A program made the position numbers and the translations under genes. From the NCBI GenBank assembly GCA_946625715.1, contig CAMOTK010000144.1, positions 1 through 5,028 of the forward strand: 5,028 bases of DNA. Reading direction: 5' to 3'. The stretch is from an uncultured Prevotella sp. Its GTDB lineage: Bacteria; Bacteroidota; Bacteroidia; Bacteroidales; Bacteroidaceae. A model generated the notes under the pieces. The model was not told the DNA's origin, did no database searches, and was given only the letters and a program-made list of their open reading frames with translations. Positions 1-5,028 of the stretch are shown piece after piece (within the stretch, counting starts at the first letter, position 1; each line of letters starts with the position of its first letter).

Positions 1-6
1 TTCTCG

Positions 7-88
7 TACCCAGAGCCGGGGTCGAACCGGCACGGGTTGCCCCACTGGTGTTTGAGACCAGCGCGTCTACCGATTCCGCCATCTGGGC
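7..88 (-). tRNA. tRNA-Leu (anticodon CAA)
   Basis: Read on the minus strand, this 82-nt sequence folds as a class II (long variable arm) tRNA. The acceptor stem is GCCCAGA with TCTGGGT, starting with a G-U pair, and the discriminator base is A, as usual for leucine tRNAs. The D arm carries the sequence GGCGGAATCGGTAGACGC typical of tRNA-Leu. The anticodon arm is CTGGT-CTCAAAC-ACCAG, which gives anticodon CAA and reads UUG. A variable arm with a GGG/CCC stem follows. The T arm is GCCGG-TTCGACC-CCGGC with five perfect pairs. No CCA is encoded: the discriminator is followed by CGAGAA, so the 3' CCA must be added after transcription. Its own promoter lies just upstream. Confidence 0.96.
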
Positions 89-102
89 TTCAAATGCGGG
101 TG

Positions 103-134
103 CAAAGATACGTATAATTTTTGAAACCTGCAAA
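103..134 (-). promoter_or_regulatory. Bacteroidetes-type promoter of tRNA-Leu
   Basis: On the minus strand TTTG (134-131), a 20-bp spacer and TATCTTTG (110-103) match the Bacteroidetes primary-sigma consensus TTTG / TAnnTTTG exactly. Transcription would start around position 97, about ten bases before the tRNA 5' end. It diverges from the manC promoter; the two -33 elements lie about 26 bp apart. Confidence 0.85.
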
Positions 135-160
135 AGAATCTGATAAAAAACTTGAAAATC

Positions 161-192
161 TTTGCTTGTGTCAGAATTATTTCGTATCTTTA
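161..192 (+). promoter_or_regulatory. Bacteroidetes-type promoter of manC
   Basis: TTTG (161-164), a 20-bp spacer and TATCTTTA (185-192) match TTTG / TAnnTTTG except for the last base. The predicted start is near 198-200, giving a leader of only about 20 nt before the ATG at 221. That leader is A/T-rich (AACCAACTATAATCTATTGT) with no Shine-Dalgarno motif, which is normal for this phylum. Confidence 0.82.
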
Positions 193-220
193 CACCCACT
201 AACCAACTATAATCTATTGT

Positions 221-1312
221 ATGGAAAAAAGCTTGCACAAGTATTGTGTGATTCTTGCGGGCGGCCGCGGTCGCAGACTTTGGCCAGTAAGCCGTCGCAG
301 TGTACCTAAGCAGTTTGTCGATTTCTTTGGAACGGGCCGCACGCAGTTGCAGGCCACCTACGACCGTATGTTGAAGCTGATGCCTACCGACCACATCTAT
401 GTGTGTACCTGTCAGGAGTACTTCGATATGACGAAAGCGCAGCTGCCCGATGTCCCTGTGCAGAATATCATGCTCGAACCTATCCACCGCAACACGGCGC
501 CGAGCGTGGCGTGGGCGGCCATGCGCATCCATCATGTAGATGCCGAGGCTAACATGATTGTGGTGCCGTCGGACCAGATGGTGCTCAACGAGGCCGAGTT
601 TGCCCGCAGCGCCGAGATTGGTTTCAGCTACGTGAGCGAGAACAATGTGGTGGTGGTGATGGGCGTAAGGCCTACGCGCCCTGAGCCTGGCTATGGCTAT
701 ATCCAGATAGGCGACCTGAGCTGCAAGCCCGAGGTCTATGCCGTGAAGTCGTTTACGGAGAAGCCCGACCGCCAGTTTGCCCAGATGTTTATGGAGAGTG
801 GCGAGTTCTATTGGAACACGGGCATCTTCCAGTCGAATGCGGCCTATCTGCTGAAGTGTTTTGAGCATATTTTCCCCGACGTGCTGCGCACCTTGCGCTA
901 CGACCGTCAGACATATACCTACGAGGAAGAGATGGCCTTTGTTATGGAGAACTATCCGCGCTATCCGAATCTGTCGCTCGACTATGCCATTTTGGAGCAG
1001 AGCCGCAATGTGTATGTGATGAAGTGCGACTTCGGCTGGGCCGACCTGGGCACGTGGCACGCCATCTACGAGTCGTTCAGCAAGACCGAAGGCGACAATG
1101 TGACCATCGATTCGGAAGTGGTGATGGAGGACTGTCGTAACAACATTATCAAGTTGCAGAAGGGCAAGATAGGCGTCATCAACGGGCTCGACGGCTATAT
1201 TGTGGCCGAGAAAGACAATGTGTTGCTGATATGCAAGAAGAGCGACGACTCGTCGCTCATCAGGAAGTATGTCAGTGAGATGAGGATGAAATACGGTGAT
1301 GAGTTTGTCTAA
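221..1312 (+). CDS. manC: Mannose-1-phosphate guanylyltransferase (GDP-mannose pyrophosphorylase), short form
   Basis: This cytoplasmic enzyme makes GDP-mannose from mannose-1-phosphate and GTP, for surface glycans and GDP-fucose. The 363 residues show the nucleotidyltransferase fold in order. The nucleotide-binding loop AGGRGRRLWP is at 13-22 and KQF at 30-32. EPIHRNTAP is at 85-94, PSDQ at 116-119 and GYGYI at 157-161. FTEKPD is at 178-183, WNTGIF at 198-203, LDY at 253-255 and DFGWADLGTW at 270-279. A short beta-rich tail (about 290-340) follows. The C-terminal phosphomannose isomerase (cupin) domain of the long bifunctional proteins is absent, so this is the monofunctional form of about 360 residues. 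The family usually has His where this protein has Gln119. The ATG at 221 fits the promoter and the distance to the nucleotide-binding loop. It stands alone, with no glycan genes beside it here. Its stop overlaps the convergent HIT gene by 4 bp. Another sugar-1-phosphate specificity is possible but less likely. Confidence 0.93.
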   Translation: MEKSLHKYCVILAGGRGRRLWPVSRRSVPKQFVDFFGTGRTQLQATYDRMLKLMPTDHIYVCTCQEYFDMTKAQLPDVPVQNIMLEPIHRNTAPSVAWAAMRIHHVDAEANMIVVPSDQMVLNEAEFARSAEIGFSYVSENNVVVVMGVRPTRPEPGYGYIQIGDLSCKPEVYAVKSFTEKPDRQFAQMFMESGEFYWNTGIFQSNAAYLLKCFEHIFPDVLRTLRYDRQTYTYEEEMAFVMENYPRYPNLSLDYAILEQSRNVYVMKCDFGWADLGTWHAIYESFSKTEGDNVTIDSEVVMEDCRNNIIKLQKGKIGVINGLDGYIVAEKDNVLLICKKSDDSSLIRKYVSEMRMKYGDEFV

Positions 1313-1330
1313 GCGACAAACTCATCACGG
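1294..1330. terminator. Perfect coding palindrome, candidate bidirectional terminator of manC and the HIT gene
   Basis: GTGATGAGTTTGTC (1296-1309) and its exact reverse complement (1315-1328) flank a 5-nt loop, TAAGC. One further pair forms (1294/1330) after one mismatch. The manC stop lies in the loop; the HIT stop TAG lies mostly in it. An RNA from either strand would form the same 14-bp hairpin at its 3' end. The trailing T-tracts are weak (ATTTTA on plus, GTATTT on minus), so intrinsic termination is inferred from the hairpin and the convergent layout. It may instead be a 3'-end stabilising or processing structure. Confidence 0.6.
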
Positions 1331-1704
1331 ATTTTACGGGCTATTTCTTTGAATTCTTCTTCCGAGAGCTGCAGTTTTTCGCGGCGGAAGTCTACGTCGG
1401 CCTCAGAGTTCATGGGGATGAGGTGGATGTGTGCGTGGGGCACTTCCAGACCGAGCACCACCTGGGCTACCTTCTTGCAGGGGAAAGCCTTTTTCAGGGC
1501 CACGGCCACTTTCTTGGCAAACTGCTGGAACTCGGCAATCTCGTCGTCGTCCATGTCGAAGATGTAGTCTACCTCGCGGCGCGGAATGACCAGTGTGTGG
1601 CCTTTAGCCACGGGGTTGATGTCGAGGAAAGCGTAGAACTTATCGCTCTCGGCGCATTTGTAGCTGGGTATTTCGCCAGCGGCAATCTTTGAGAAAATAT
1701 CCAT
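1309..1704 (-). CDS. HIT (histidine triad) family protein
   Basis: This is a 131-residue cytoplasmic protein of the histidine-triad superfamily, Hint/Fhit-like nucleotide hydrolases or transferases acting on nucleoside phosphoramidates or dinucleoside polyphosphates. The signature is VPHAHIHLIP (88-97) with His90, His92 and His94; by family knowledge the middle one, His92, is the nucleophile. Upstream lie the conserved FLDINPVAKGHTLVIPRR region (26-43, with His36) and an N-terminal DIFSKIAAGEIP. The cysteine pair that binds zinc in some HIT proteins is absent from the N-terminus (DIFSKI instead of a CxxC-like motif). Length is normal. It begins 18 nt after the greA stop on the same strand with no visible promoter between, so it is probably co-transcribed with greA. 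The ATG is preceded by an A-rich stretch, not a Shine-Dalgarno. Its physiological substrate cannot be told from sequence. Confidence 0.93.
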   Translation of the reverse strand: MDIFSKIAAGEIPSYKCAESDKFYAFLDINPVAKGHTLVIPRREVDYIFDMDDDEIAEFQQFAKKVAVALKKAFPCKKVAQVVLGLEVPHAHIHLIPMNSEADVDFRREKLQLSEEEFKEIARKIRDEFVA

Positions 1705-1722
1705 AGTCTTACAGTTGTTTTT

Positions 1723-2193
1723 TTAGGATGCAACGCTGATGTTATCGATGCGCAGCTTGATGGTGCCGCGTGGAATCTTGATTTCCACCTCGTCGCCCAC
1801 CTTGTGGTTCAGCAGGCCTTGGGCAATGGGTGTGGTAATCGAGATTTTGCCTTCGCGCAGGTTGGCCTCGCTCTCGCTCACGATGGTGTAGGCCATCTTG
1901 GCCTTGTTGGCCAGGTTGGTCATCTCCACCTTGGTCAGAATCTGTACCGAGTCGGTGCTCAGGCGCGAAACGTCGACCACCTTAGCTTCCGAGATGGCCT
2001 TCTTCAGTTGGTTGATTTTGTCTTCCAGATGGGCCTGAGCCTCTTTTGCTGCGTCGTACTCCGAGTTCTCGCTCAGGTCGCCCTTGTCTCTGGCCTCGGC
2101 AATGGCTGCCGATGCCTTTGGGCGCTCTACGCCTTCTAAGCGTTTCAGTTCGGCTATCATCTTGTCATAGCCTTCTTGTGACATGTATGCCAT
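1723..2193 (-). CDS. greA: Transcription elongation factor GreA
   Basis: GreA binds the RNA polymerase secondary channel and stimulates cleavage of the RNA 3' end in backtracked complexes. The 156 residues show both domains. The N-terminal coiled coil (about 8-75) carries the tip sequence GDLSENSEY (38-46), whose Asp39 and Glu42 correspond to the catalytic acidic pair Asp41/Glu44 of E. coli GreA. The C-terminal FKBP-like domain (about 80-156) includes TPIAQGLLNHKVGDEVEIKI (121-140). The length is typical. The chosen ATG gives MAYMSQEGYDKM, the usual Bacteroidales start; Met4 is an alternative, but AAAGGA 6 nt before the first ATG supports the longer form. It is first in a probable greA-HIT unit with its own promoter about 130 bp upstream and a structured leader of about 120 nt. 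GreB is excluded by overall resemblance to GreA, though the two share a fold. Confidence 0.96.
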   Translation of the reverse strand: MAYMSQEGYDKMIAELKRLEGVERPKASAAIAEARDKGDLSENSEYDAAKEAQAHLEDKINQLKKAISEAKVVDVSRLSTDSVQILTKVEMTNLANKAKMAYTIVSESEANLREGKISITTPIAQGLLNHKVGDEVEIKIPRGTIKLRIDNISVAS

Positions 2194-2199
2194 AACAGT

Positions 2200-2205
2200 T
2201 CCTTT
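2200..2205 (-). promoter_or_regulatory. Shine-Dalgarno-like site of greA
   Basis: On the minus strand AAAGGA lies 6 nt before the greA ATG, a good spacing for ribosome binding. No comparable motif precedes manC, the HIT gene or korB, in line with the weak use of Shine-Dalgarno in Bacteroidetes. It favours the first ATG over Met4. A chance match in an A-rich leader remains possible. Confidence 0.45.
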
Positions 2206-2237
2206 GTTTTATTGTTTTTAATTATTTCAAAAAGTTT

Positions 2238-2311
2238 GGGTAGACAAAAAAGAAAGAATCCCGACCTTCAAGTCTCTGTCGGAATCCTCGTTGCTGTTAT
2301 TATGTCTATCC
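2238..2311 (-). promoter_or_regulatory. Structured greA leader with terminator-like hairpin (possible attenuator)
   Basis: In the minus-strand RNA, GGATTCCGAC (2287-2278) pairs with GTCGGGATTC (2265-2256) over 10 bp, including two G-U pairs, around a 12-nt loop. TTTCTTTTTT (2255-2246) follows at once. The two G-U pairs would be A-C mismatches on the plus strand, so the structure fits the greA transcript. It has the form of an intrinsic terminator yet lies inside the greA leader, about 50 nt before the start codon. An outer pairing of GGATAGACA (2311-2303) with TGTCTACCC (2246-2238), eight of nine positions, encloses it. The leader has no ATG, so there is no ATG-initiated leader peptide. Early termination or attenuation is inferred, not shown. 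Confidence 0.55.
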
Positions 2312-2323
2312 TTAAACCGTTTG

Positions 2324-2355
2324 CAAAGATAAGCCTTTTTTTTCACTTAGACAAA
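2324..2355 (-). promoter_or_regulatory. Bacteroidetes-type promoter of greA-HIT
   Basis: On the minus strand TTTG (2355-2352), a 20-bp spacer and TATCTTTG (2331-2324) match the Bacteroidetes consensus exactly. The spacer contains a run of nine A residues. Transcription should start near 2317, leaving a leader of about 120 nt before greA. It sits about 40 bp downstream of the korB terminator, so greA is set off from the kor operon. Confidence 0.85.
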
Positions 2356-2394
2356 TATAAATTGTGAAAAAAACTTTAAGCTTGTTGCTGTGCC

Positions 2395-2449
2395 AAAGAA
2401 AAAGGGGCCGACCGCTGCCTTTTTTCCGTAGTCTGGCAGGGTCGGCCCC
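2395..2449 (-). terminator. Intrinsic terminator of the korAB operon
   Basis: On the minus strand GGGGCCGACC (2449-2440) pairs with GGTCGGCCCC (2413-2404). After one bulged C, CTGCC continues with GGCAG, giving about 15 bp around a 15-nt loop. TTTTTCTTT (2403-2395) follows immediately. On the plus strand no T-run follows the stem, so termination is directional. It lies about 30 bp after the korB stop. Confidence 0.92.
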
Positions 2450-2480
2450 AACTGTTATGCGGGGGAGAAATCGCGTTTAT

Positions 2481-3485
2481 TTACTTTACTTCCCAGATGT
2501 CGTTGGTCTCCAGCAGTTCCATGAAGTTGTGGTACTTCTTCTGGGCCGACACCTGGTCGAGCTGCTCGTGAACGGCAGCGTCGTAGGTGGGCGCCTCGAC
2601 GTCGCGGATGACGCCCAGGGCAATGGGGAAGCCGTCTTCGGGCGACATCATGGCCAGCTTCAGCTGCAGGGTGTTGTCCTCGCAGTGAGCGTCGTGCACC
2701 AGCACGTCGTCGAGCGTGTAGCCGTCTTCGCCAATCTTCACCACCTTCAGGCCGAAGCCCTGCTGTACCAAGCCGAACTCGTTTTTCTCGCCGAACACGA
2801 GCTTTTCGCCGTGGCGCACGTAGATGGCGTTCTTCTTGCGGCCTTCGTTGTTGTAGACCACATCGTGGCAGTGGTCGTTGAAGATGACGCAGTTCTGCAG
2901 CACCTCAGTCACCGATGCGCCTTTATGCTCGTAGGCAGCCTTCAGCACGTTGATGGTCTCCTTGGCGTCGGTGGCCACGCAGCGAGCGAAGAAGTGGCCG
3001 CGGGCACCGAAGCAGAGCTCGGCGGGGCGGAACGGATCCTCGACCGTGCCGTAAGGGCTCGACTTTGAAACGAAGCCGCGTGGCGAGGTGGGCGAATACT
3101 GGCCCTTCGTCAGACCGTAGATGCGGTTGTTGAGCAGAATCATGTTCAGGTCGATGTTGCGGCGCATGGCGTGGATGAAGTGGTTGCCACCGATGGCCAG
3201 TCCGTCGCCGTCGCCCGAAATCTGCCAGATGCAGAGCTTAGGGTTGGCCACCTTGGCGCCCGTAGCGATGGCTGCGGCACGGCCGTGGATGGTCTGCATG
3301 GCGTAGGTGTTCACGTAGTAGGGCAGGCGGCTGGAGCAGCCGATACCCGAGATGACGGCCATCTCGTGGGGAGCTACGCCAACTTCGGCCATTGCCTTGT
3401 GCAGCGATGCCAGGAAAAAGTGGTCGCCACAGCCCGGACACCAGCGGGGCTGTCCTTTCTTATAGTCGTTGAATGTATATTCCAT
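2481..3485 (-). CDS. korB: 2-oxoacid (probably 2-oxoglutarate):ferredoxin oxidoreductase, beta subunit
   Basis: This is the thiamine-diphosphate and [4Fe-4S] subunit of the enzyme converting 2-oxoglutarate and CoA to succinyl-CoA with reduced ferredoxin, or the reverse; it is cytoplasmic. The 334 residues carry CPGCGDH (16-22), GCSSR (49-53) and QNCVIFND (197-204). Cys16, Cys19, Cys50 and Cys199 match the four cluster ligands known in archaeal 2-oxoacid:ferredoxin oxidoreductase beta subunits. The ThDP/Mg motif runs from GDGD (91-94) to LNNRIYGLTKGQ (118-129). The SPTSPRG that follows is usual for Kor-type beta chains. Length is normal. It starts 6 nt after the korA stop, implying one mRNA and probable translational coupling, and a strong terminator follows. 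Substrate choice between 2-oxoglutarate and other 2-oxoacids rests on recalled similarity; pyruvate or branched-chain acids are not excluded. Confidence 0.93.
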   Translation of the reverse strand: MEYTFNDYKKGQPRWCPGCGDHFFLASLHKAMAEVGVAPHEMAVISGIGCSSRLPYYVNTYAMQTIHGRAAAIATGAKVANPKLCIWQISGDGDGLAIGGNHFIHAMRRNIDLNMILLNNRIYGLTKGQYSPTSPRGFVSKSSPYGTVEDPFRPAELCFGARGHFFARCVATDAKETINVLKAAYEHKGASVTEVLQNCVIFNDHCHDVVYNNEGRKKNAIYVRHGEKLVFGEKNEFGLVQQGFGLKVVKIGEDGYTLDDVLVHDAHCEDNTLQLKLAMMSPEDGFPIALGVIRDVEAPTYDAAVHEQLDQVSAQKKYHNFMELLETNDIWEVK

Positions 3486-3491
3486 AATCGT

Positions 3492-5028
3492 TTACTTTAA
3501 AATGTCCTCAAATGCACTCACTAACTCACTCACTACGAAAGGCTGGCCTTTCACCTGATTGAACTGATAGGGCACCAGTCCGTCGACCTTCGAGCGCAGG
3601 TAGGCGGCCAGCTGTCCGAGGTTCTGCTCGGCCACCACCACCTTCTTGTACTTCAGCAGCACCTCGGCGGTGTTCTTCGGCAGCGGATTGATGAAGCGGA
3701 ACTGTGCCAGCGCCACCTTCTTGCCTTGGCGGCGCAGCTCGTCCATAGCGCTGTAGAGATGACCATAGGTAGAGCCAAAGCCCACGATGAGCAGGTCGGC
3801 ATCGTCCTTGTCGCCCTCGACCACAAGGTCGGGCACGGGGATGCGGGCCACCTTCTCGGCACGCTCGCGGCACATCAGGTCGTGGTTCTCAGGGTCGGTA
3901 GAGATGGCACCGGTCTTGCCGTCCTTCTCCAGACCGCCTAAGATGTGGGTATAGCCTTCCTGTCCGGGAATAGCCCAGTAGCGCACCTTCGTCTCCTCGT
4001 CGCGGAAGTAGGGCGTGTAGTGGCCCTTCATCTCCGGTGTGACGTAGTGCGGACGGATGGCGGGCAGCTCGTCCATCGACGAGGGCAGACGGAAAGCACC
4101 CGAACCGTTGGCGATGAACGCATCGGTGAGCAAGATGACAGGTGTGAGGTGCTCCAAGGCAATCTTGGCAGCATCGTAGGCAGCATAGAAGCAGTCGGTG
4201 GGGCTGGTGGCTGCAATGACGGGCATGGGGCTTTCGCCGTTGCGGCCGTAGAGTGCCTGCAGCAGGTCGGTCTGTTCGCTCTTGGTGGGCAGACCTGTCG
4301 AGGGACCGCCGCGCTGCACGTCGATGATGACCAGTGGCAGCTCGTCGATGACGGCCAGGTTCATGGCCTCGCTCTTCAGACAGATGCCGGGGCCCGAGGT
4401 GCTGGTGGCAGCCAGTGCGCCTGCAAACGATGCACCTACTGCGCTGGCGCAGCCCGAAATCTCGTCTTCGCACTGTACGGTGATGACGCCGCACGACTTG
4501 TGCTTCGACAGTTCGTGCAGAATATCGGTGGCCGGTGTGATGGGGTAGGAGCCTAAGAAGAGCTGCAGGCCGGCTTTCTCGGCAGCAGCGATAAGACCGT
4601 AGCTGGTGGCCTTGTTGCCCGTGATGTCCATATAGCGTCCGGGCACTTTCTCCTTAGAGTCGATGCGATAGGTGGCAGGCACCGAAGCGTGGGTGTTGTG
4701 GCCGTAGTCGTAGCCAGCCTGAATCACCTGGATGTTTGCCTCTGCAATGGCAGGTTTCTTGGCAAATTTCTCGCGCAGGAAGTTGTTCACCAGTTCCAAG
4801 TCGCGGTTGAAGAGCCAGCACACCAGACCCAGTGCAAACATGTTGCGACACTTCAGCATGGCCTTGTTGTCCATGCCCGAGTCCTTCAGGCAGTCCTTCA
4901 CCATCTGAGTCATGGGGCAGCACACTACGCGGTCGGGGTCGATGCCCATCTCGCCGAGGTAGTCTTCAGTCTTGAACTGAGCCTTCTCCAGGTCCTTGGG
5001 GCCGAAGGAGTCGGTGTCGATGATGATG
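3492..5028 (-). CDS. korA: 2-oxoacid (probably 2-oxoglutarate):ferredoxin oxidoreductase, alpha subunit with fused gamma domain (5' end outside window)
   Basis: This is the partner of the beta subunit encoded next door. The frame stays open to the window edge, beyond the internal Met at 4949, so 511 C-terminal residues are visible. Full-length Bacteroidales homologues have about 610-620 residues, so roughly 100 are missing. Visible residues 1 to about 105 are the end of a gamma domain (KCRNMFALGLVCWLF, then AGYDYGHNTHA). The alpha pyrimidine-binding domain begins at GNKA (137). It holds YPITPATD (161-168), the conserved YPITPxT/S motif contacting substrate and CoA, then GPG (212-214) and QRGGPSTGLPTKSEQTDL (238-255). 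A C-terminal domain (about 408-511) includes LLIVGFGSTYG and AQFRFINPLP. The gamma-alpha fusion is typical of two-subunit Kor enzymes. The promoter and any delta (ferredoxin-like) gene would lie outside the window; none follows korB. Confidence 0.94.
   Translation of the reverse strand, partial: IIIDTDSFGPKDLEKAQFKTEDYLGEMGIDPDRVVCCPMTQMVKDCLKDSGMDNKAMLKCRNMFALGLVCWLFNRDLELVNNFLREKFAKKPAIAEANIQVIQAGYDYGHNTHASVPATYRIDSKEKVPGRYMDITGNKATSYGLIAAAEKAGLQLFLGSYPITPATDILHELSKHKSCGVITVQCEDEISGCASAVGASFAGALAATSTSGPGICLKSEAMNLAVIDELPLVIIDVQRGGPSTGLPTKSEQTDLLQALYGRNGESPMPVIAATSPTDCFYAAYDAAKIALEHLTPVILLTDAFIANGSGAFRLPSSMDELPAIRPHYVTPEMKGHYTPYFRDEETKVRYWAIPGQEGYTHILGGLEKDGKTGAISTDPENHDLMCRERAEKVARIPVPDLVVEGDKDDADLLIVGFGSTYGHLYSAMDELRRQGKKVALAQFRFINPLPKNTAEVLLKYKKVVVAEQNLGQLAAYLRSKVDGLVPYQFNQVKGQPFVVSELVSAFEDILK

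Noticed and set aside
121..309. A 62-codon plus-strand reading frame at the left end
   Set aside because: It starts at TTG, runs through both divergent promoters and overlaps manC in another frame; the protein resembles nothing I recognise.
2194..2317. Possible leader peptide upstream of greA
   Set aside because: There is no ATG on the minus strand between the predicted transcription start and the greA start codon, so a leader peptide of the attenuation type is not supported.
2364..3068. A 234-codon plus-strand reading frame opposite korB
   Set aside because: It is antisense to korB, whose conserved motifs are unambiguous; it starts at a non-ATG codon and crosses the korAB terminator. Long antisense frames are common in GC-rich coding sequence.
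3486..3491. Possible promoter or regulatory gap between korA and korB
   Set aside because: The gap is only 6 nt and nothing resembling TAnnTTTG with a spaced TTTG was seen just upstream of korB; the two genes are best read as one transcript.
3889..4494. A 201-codon minus-strand reading frame within korA in another frame
   Set aside because: Its Arg/His-rich composition is typical of an out-of-frame read of GC-rich coding DNA, and korA is clearly real in the other frame.
3945..4556. A 203-codon plus-strand reading frame opposite korA
   Set aside because: It is a mirror of korA codon bias, with no recognisable domain, promoter or ribosome site.

Overview
The window looks like chromosomal housekeeping sequence from a Bacteroidales bacterium, most likely Prevotella or a close relative. 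Three things point there. Three promoters share the Bacteroidetes architecture TTTG, 20 bp, TATCTTTG/A. Most genes have no Shine-Dalgarno sequence. The proteins (a short ManC, HIT protein, GreA, and a KorA with its gamma domain fused) match the forms I recall from Bacteroides and Prevotella. The genus is inferred from recall, not from a search.

Layout from left to right. Positions 7-88 (minus) hold tRNA-Leu with anticodon CAA. Positions 89-220 are a compact divergent intergenic region with one promoter firing left into the tRNA and one firing right into manC. Positions 221-1312 (plus) hold manC, a mannose-1-phosphate guanylyltransferase. It converges on a two-gene minus-strand unit, greA (1723-2193) followed by a HIT-family gene (1309-1704). 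The stop codons of manC and the HIT gene overlap by 4 bp, inside a 14-bp perfect palindrome that encodes Asp-Glu-Phe-Val at the end of both proteins. Positions 2194-2355 hold the greA leader and promoter; the leader contains a hairpin plus U-tract that resembles an early terminator. Positions 2395-2449 hold a strong intrinsic terminator for the next minus-strand operon upstream. Positions 2481-5028 (minus) hold korB and a 5'-truncated korA, the two subunits of a 2-oxoacid (probably 2-oxoglutarate):ferredoxin oxidoreductase.

The genes do not form one pathway. KorAB is central carbon metabolism (2-oxoglutarate to succinyl-CoA with reduced ferredoxin, or the reverse). GreA rescues backtracked RNA polymerase. 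The HIT protein is a nucleotide hydrolase or transferase. ManC supplies GDP-mannose for glycans. I see no mobile element, CRISPR array, phage gene or defence system, and nothing that amounts to a new multi-gene system. The signals most worth a second look are non-coding: the coding palindrome at the manC/HIT junction and the structured greA leader.
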